A stretch of DNA of 6,896 nt from Alphaproteobacteria bacterium (GTDB taxonomy: Bacteria; Pseudomonadota; Alphaproteobacteria; Rickettsiales; UBA1997): assembly GCA_016869695.1 (NCBI GenBank), contig VGDN01000056.1:1-6896 (forward strand), given 5' to 3'. The notes under the pieces were generated by a model that made no database searches, was not told the DNA's origin, and worked only from the letters and a program-made list of their open reading frames with translations. Shown here one piece after another: positions 6,563 to 6,896 of the stretch (the stretch's first letter is position 1; each line of letters opens with the position of its first letter). A program made the position numbers and the translations under genes.

Positions 6563-6708
6563 TAGACTTCTTTCAAAACCCCCTTTTTCAGCCCAAATGG
6601 AGGGCGGATCGGAGCACAGAAGCGAGTCGTATAAAGACATACGGTGAGCTTCGAGCACCGAACCAACCGCTCAGTTGGGCTGAAAAAGGGGGTTTTGAAA
6701 GAAGTCTA
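6563..6708 (-). repeat. Palindromic element B between the CinA-like gene and tRNA-Arg
   Basis: Arms 6563-6596 and 6675-6708 are perfect 34-nt inverted repeats, starting TAGACTTCTTTCAAAACCCC on the left. The interior continues as a weaker stem, for example GGATCGGAGC (6606-6615) against GCACCGAACC (6655-6664). The 47-nt core 6612-6658, read on the minus strand, matches the core of element A (2051-2097), whereas the arms share nothing with A's arms. The innermost hairpin pairs GAAGC with GCTTC and CGTAT with ATACG around GTCTTT. It lies 14 nt beyond the 3' end of tRNA-Arg on the same strand and encodes no protein of note. Confidence 0.9.
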
Positions 6709-6722
6709 ATGTTTTTTTGATT

Positions 6723-6799
6723 TGGTGCACCCGGCGGGATTCGAACCCACAACCTTTGCCTTCGGAAAGCAACACTCTATCCAGTTGAGCTACGGATGC
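6723..6799 (-). tRNA. trnR: tRNA-Arg (anticodon CCG)
   Basis: A 77-nt cloverleaf including an encoded CCA. The acceptor stem GCATCCG pairs with CGGGTGC (one G-T pair). The D arm contains AGCTCAACTGGATAGAG. The anticodon stem TTGCT/GGCAA carries the loop TTCCGAA, giving anticodon CCG for codon CGG. The T stem GTGGG/CCCGC carries TTCGAAT, and the discriminator base is A. The 3' end is followed by an AT-rich trailer and then element B. The 5' end is 27 nt downstream of the NifU-like stop codon on the same strand, so co-transcription is possible. Confidence 0.96.
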
Positions 6800-6807
6800 C
6801 CGAAGGC

Positions 6808-6835
6808 AAAAATCAAAAATCTAAAATCAAAAATC
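6808..6835 (+). repeat. Four AT-rich heptamers across the NifU-like stop codon
   Basis: AAAAATC, AAAAATC, TAAAATC and AAAAATC stand in exact tandem (7 nt each), preceded by GGC at 6805-6807. The TGA stop of the minus-strand NifU-like gene (6827-6829) lies within the array. It is the inverted, one-unit-longer counterpart of 6507-6530. Confidence 0.8.
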
Positions 6836-6896
6836 TTCAATTTCTTCCACCGCCTCCACCTCAGGGATGTAGTGCTTAAGCATATTCTCGATTCCA
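6827..6896 (-). CDS. NifU-like Fe-S cluster scaffold protein, C-terminal end (partial)
   Basis: Only the last 22 codons are in the window: [19 protein letters not shown], then EDF and TGA. This resembles the extreme C-terminus of the NifU/Nfu domain (consensus-like GIxNMLxHYVPEVxxVExV), which follows the CxxC cluster-binding motif in Fe-S scaffold proteins. The CxxC itself lies outside the window, so the assignment rests on this short but characteristic tail. The downstream neighbour on the same strand is tRNA-Arg. The stop codon falls inside an AT-rich heptamer array, so a change in repeat number could alter the exact C-terminus. Confidence 0.75.
   Translation of the reverse strand, partial: GIENMLKHYIPEVEAVEEIEDF

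Noticed and set aside
6709..6720. T-run after element B as a plus-strand rho-independent terminator
   Set aside because: No plus-strand gene lies upstream of it between 2892 and 6708, and the stem is far longer than a normal terminator. On the transcribed minus strand no T-run follows the hairpin.
6799..6808. GCC-TTCG-GGC mini-hairpin at the tRNA 5' end
   Set aside because: Three base pairs overlapping the mature tRNA; too short to be meaningful.

Overview
The window reads as a piece of an alphaproteobacterial chromosome, most likely a Rickettsiales-like or related host-associated lineage. Reasons: a peptide deformylase that resembles rickettsial versions; an adjacent virB8-virB9 pair of a P-type type IV secretion system (Rickettsiales carry scattered and duplicated virB genes); an alphaproteobacterial-style BioD and CinA-like protein; and long palindromic elements lying in and between genes, reminiscent of Rickettsia palindromic elements. 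The lineage assignment is inference; no rRNA or other decisive marker is present.

Layout. Plus strand, 1-2892: the 3' end of an unidentified gene, def (peptide deformylase) starting 1 nt after it, a short intergenic region built of 7-nt repeats, an isolated gspF/pilC-type membrane protein gene, and bioD (dethiobiotin synthetase). Minus strand, 6896 down to 2849: the 3' end of a NifU-like Fe-S scaffold gene, tRNA-Arg(CCG), a repeat-rich gap, a short CinA-like molybdopterin-binding-fold protein, virB8, virB9 and an APC-family amino acid permease. The last four are packed with overlaps or a 12-nt gap and look like one operon. bioD and the permease converge and overlap by 44 bp.

The striking content is not a gene but repeat architecture. 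Three long foldback elements occur in under 7 kb. Element A (2009-2138) spans the gspF stop codon and the start of bioD. Element C (2260-2417) lies inside bioD and stays in frame. Element B (6563-6708) sits 14 nt from the tRNA-Arg 3' end. A and B share a 47-nt central core (37 of 47 identical, including a 20-nt identical block) but have completely different long stems; C has the same overall shape with another core. The stems thus look locus-specific, as if local sequence had been copied in inverted orientation around a small core. BioD appears to have gained both its present start codon (from A) and an insert of about 45-50 residues (from C).

A second theme is 7-nt tandem repeats at gene edges: GCACTGA x4 just before gspF, AAAAATC-type x4 across the NifU-like stop codon, and an inverted x3 copy of the same type containing the start codon of the CinA-like gene. 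No CRISPR array, insertion-sequence transposase, rRNA or convincing rho-independent terminator was seen.
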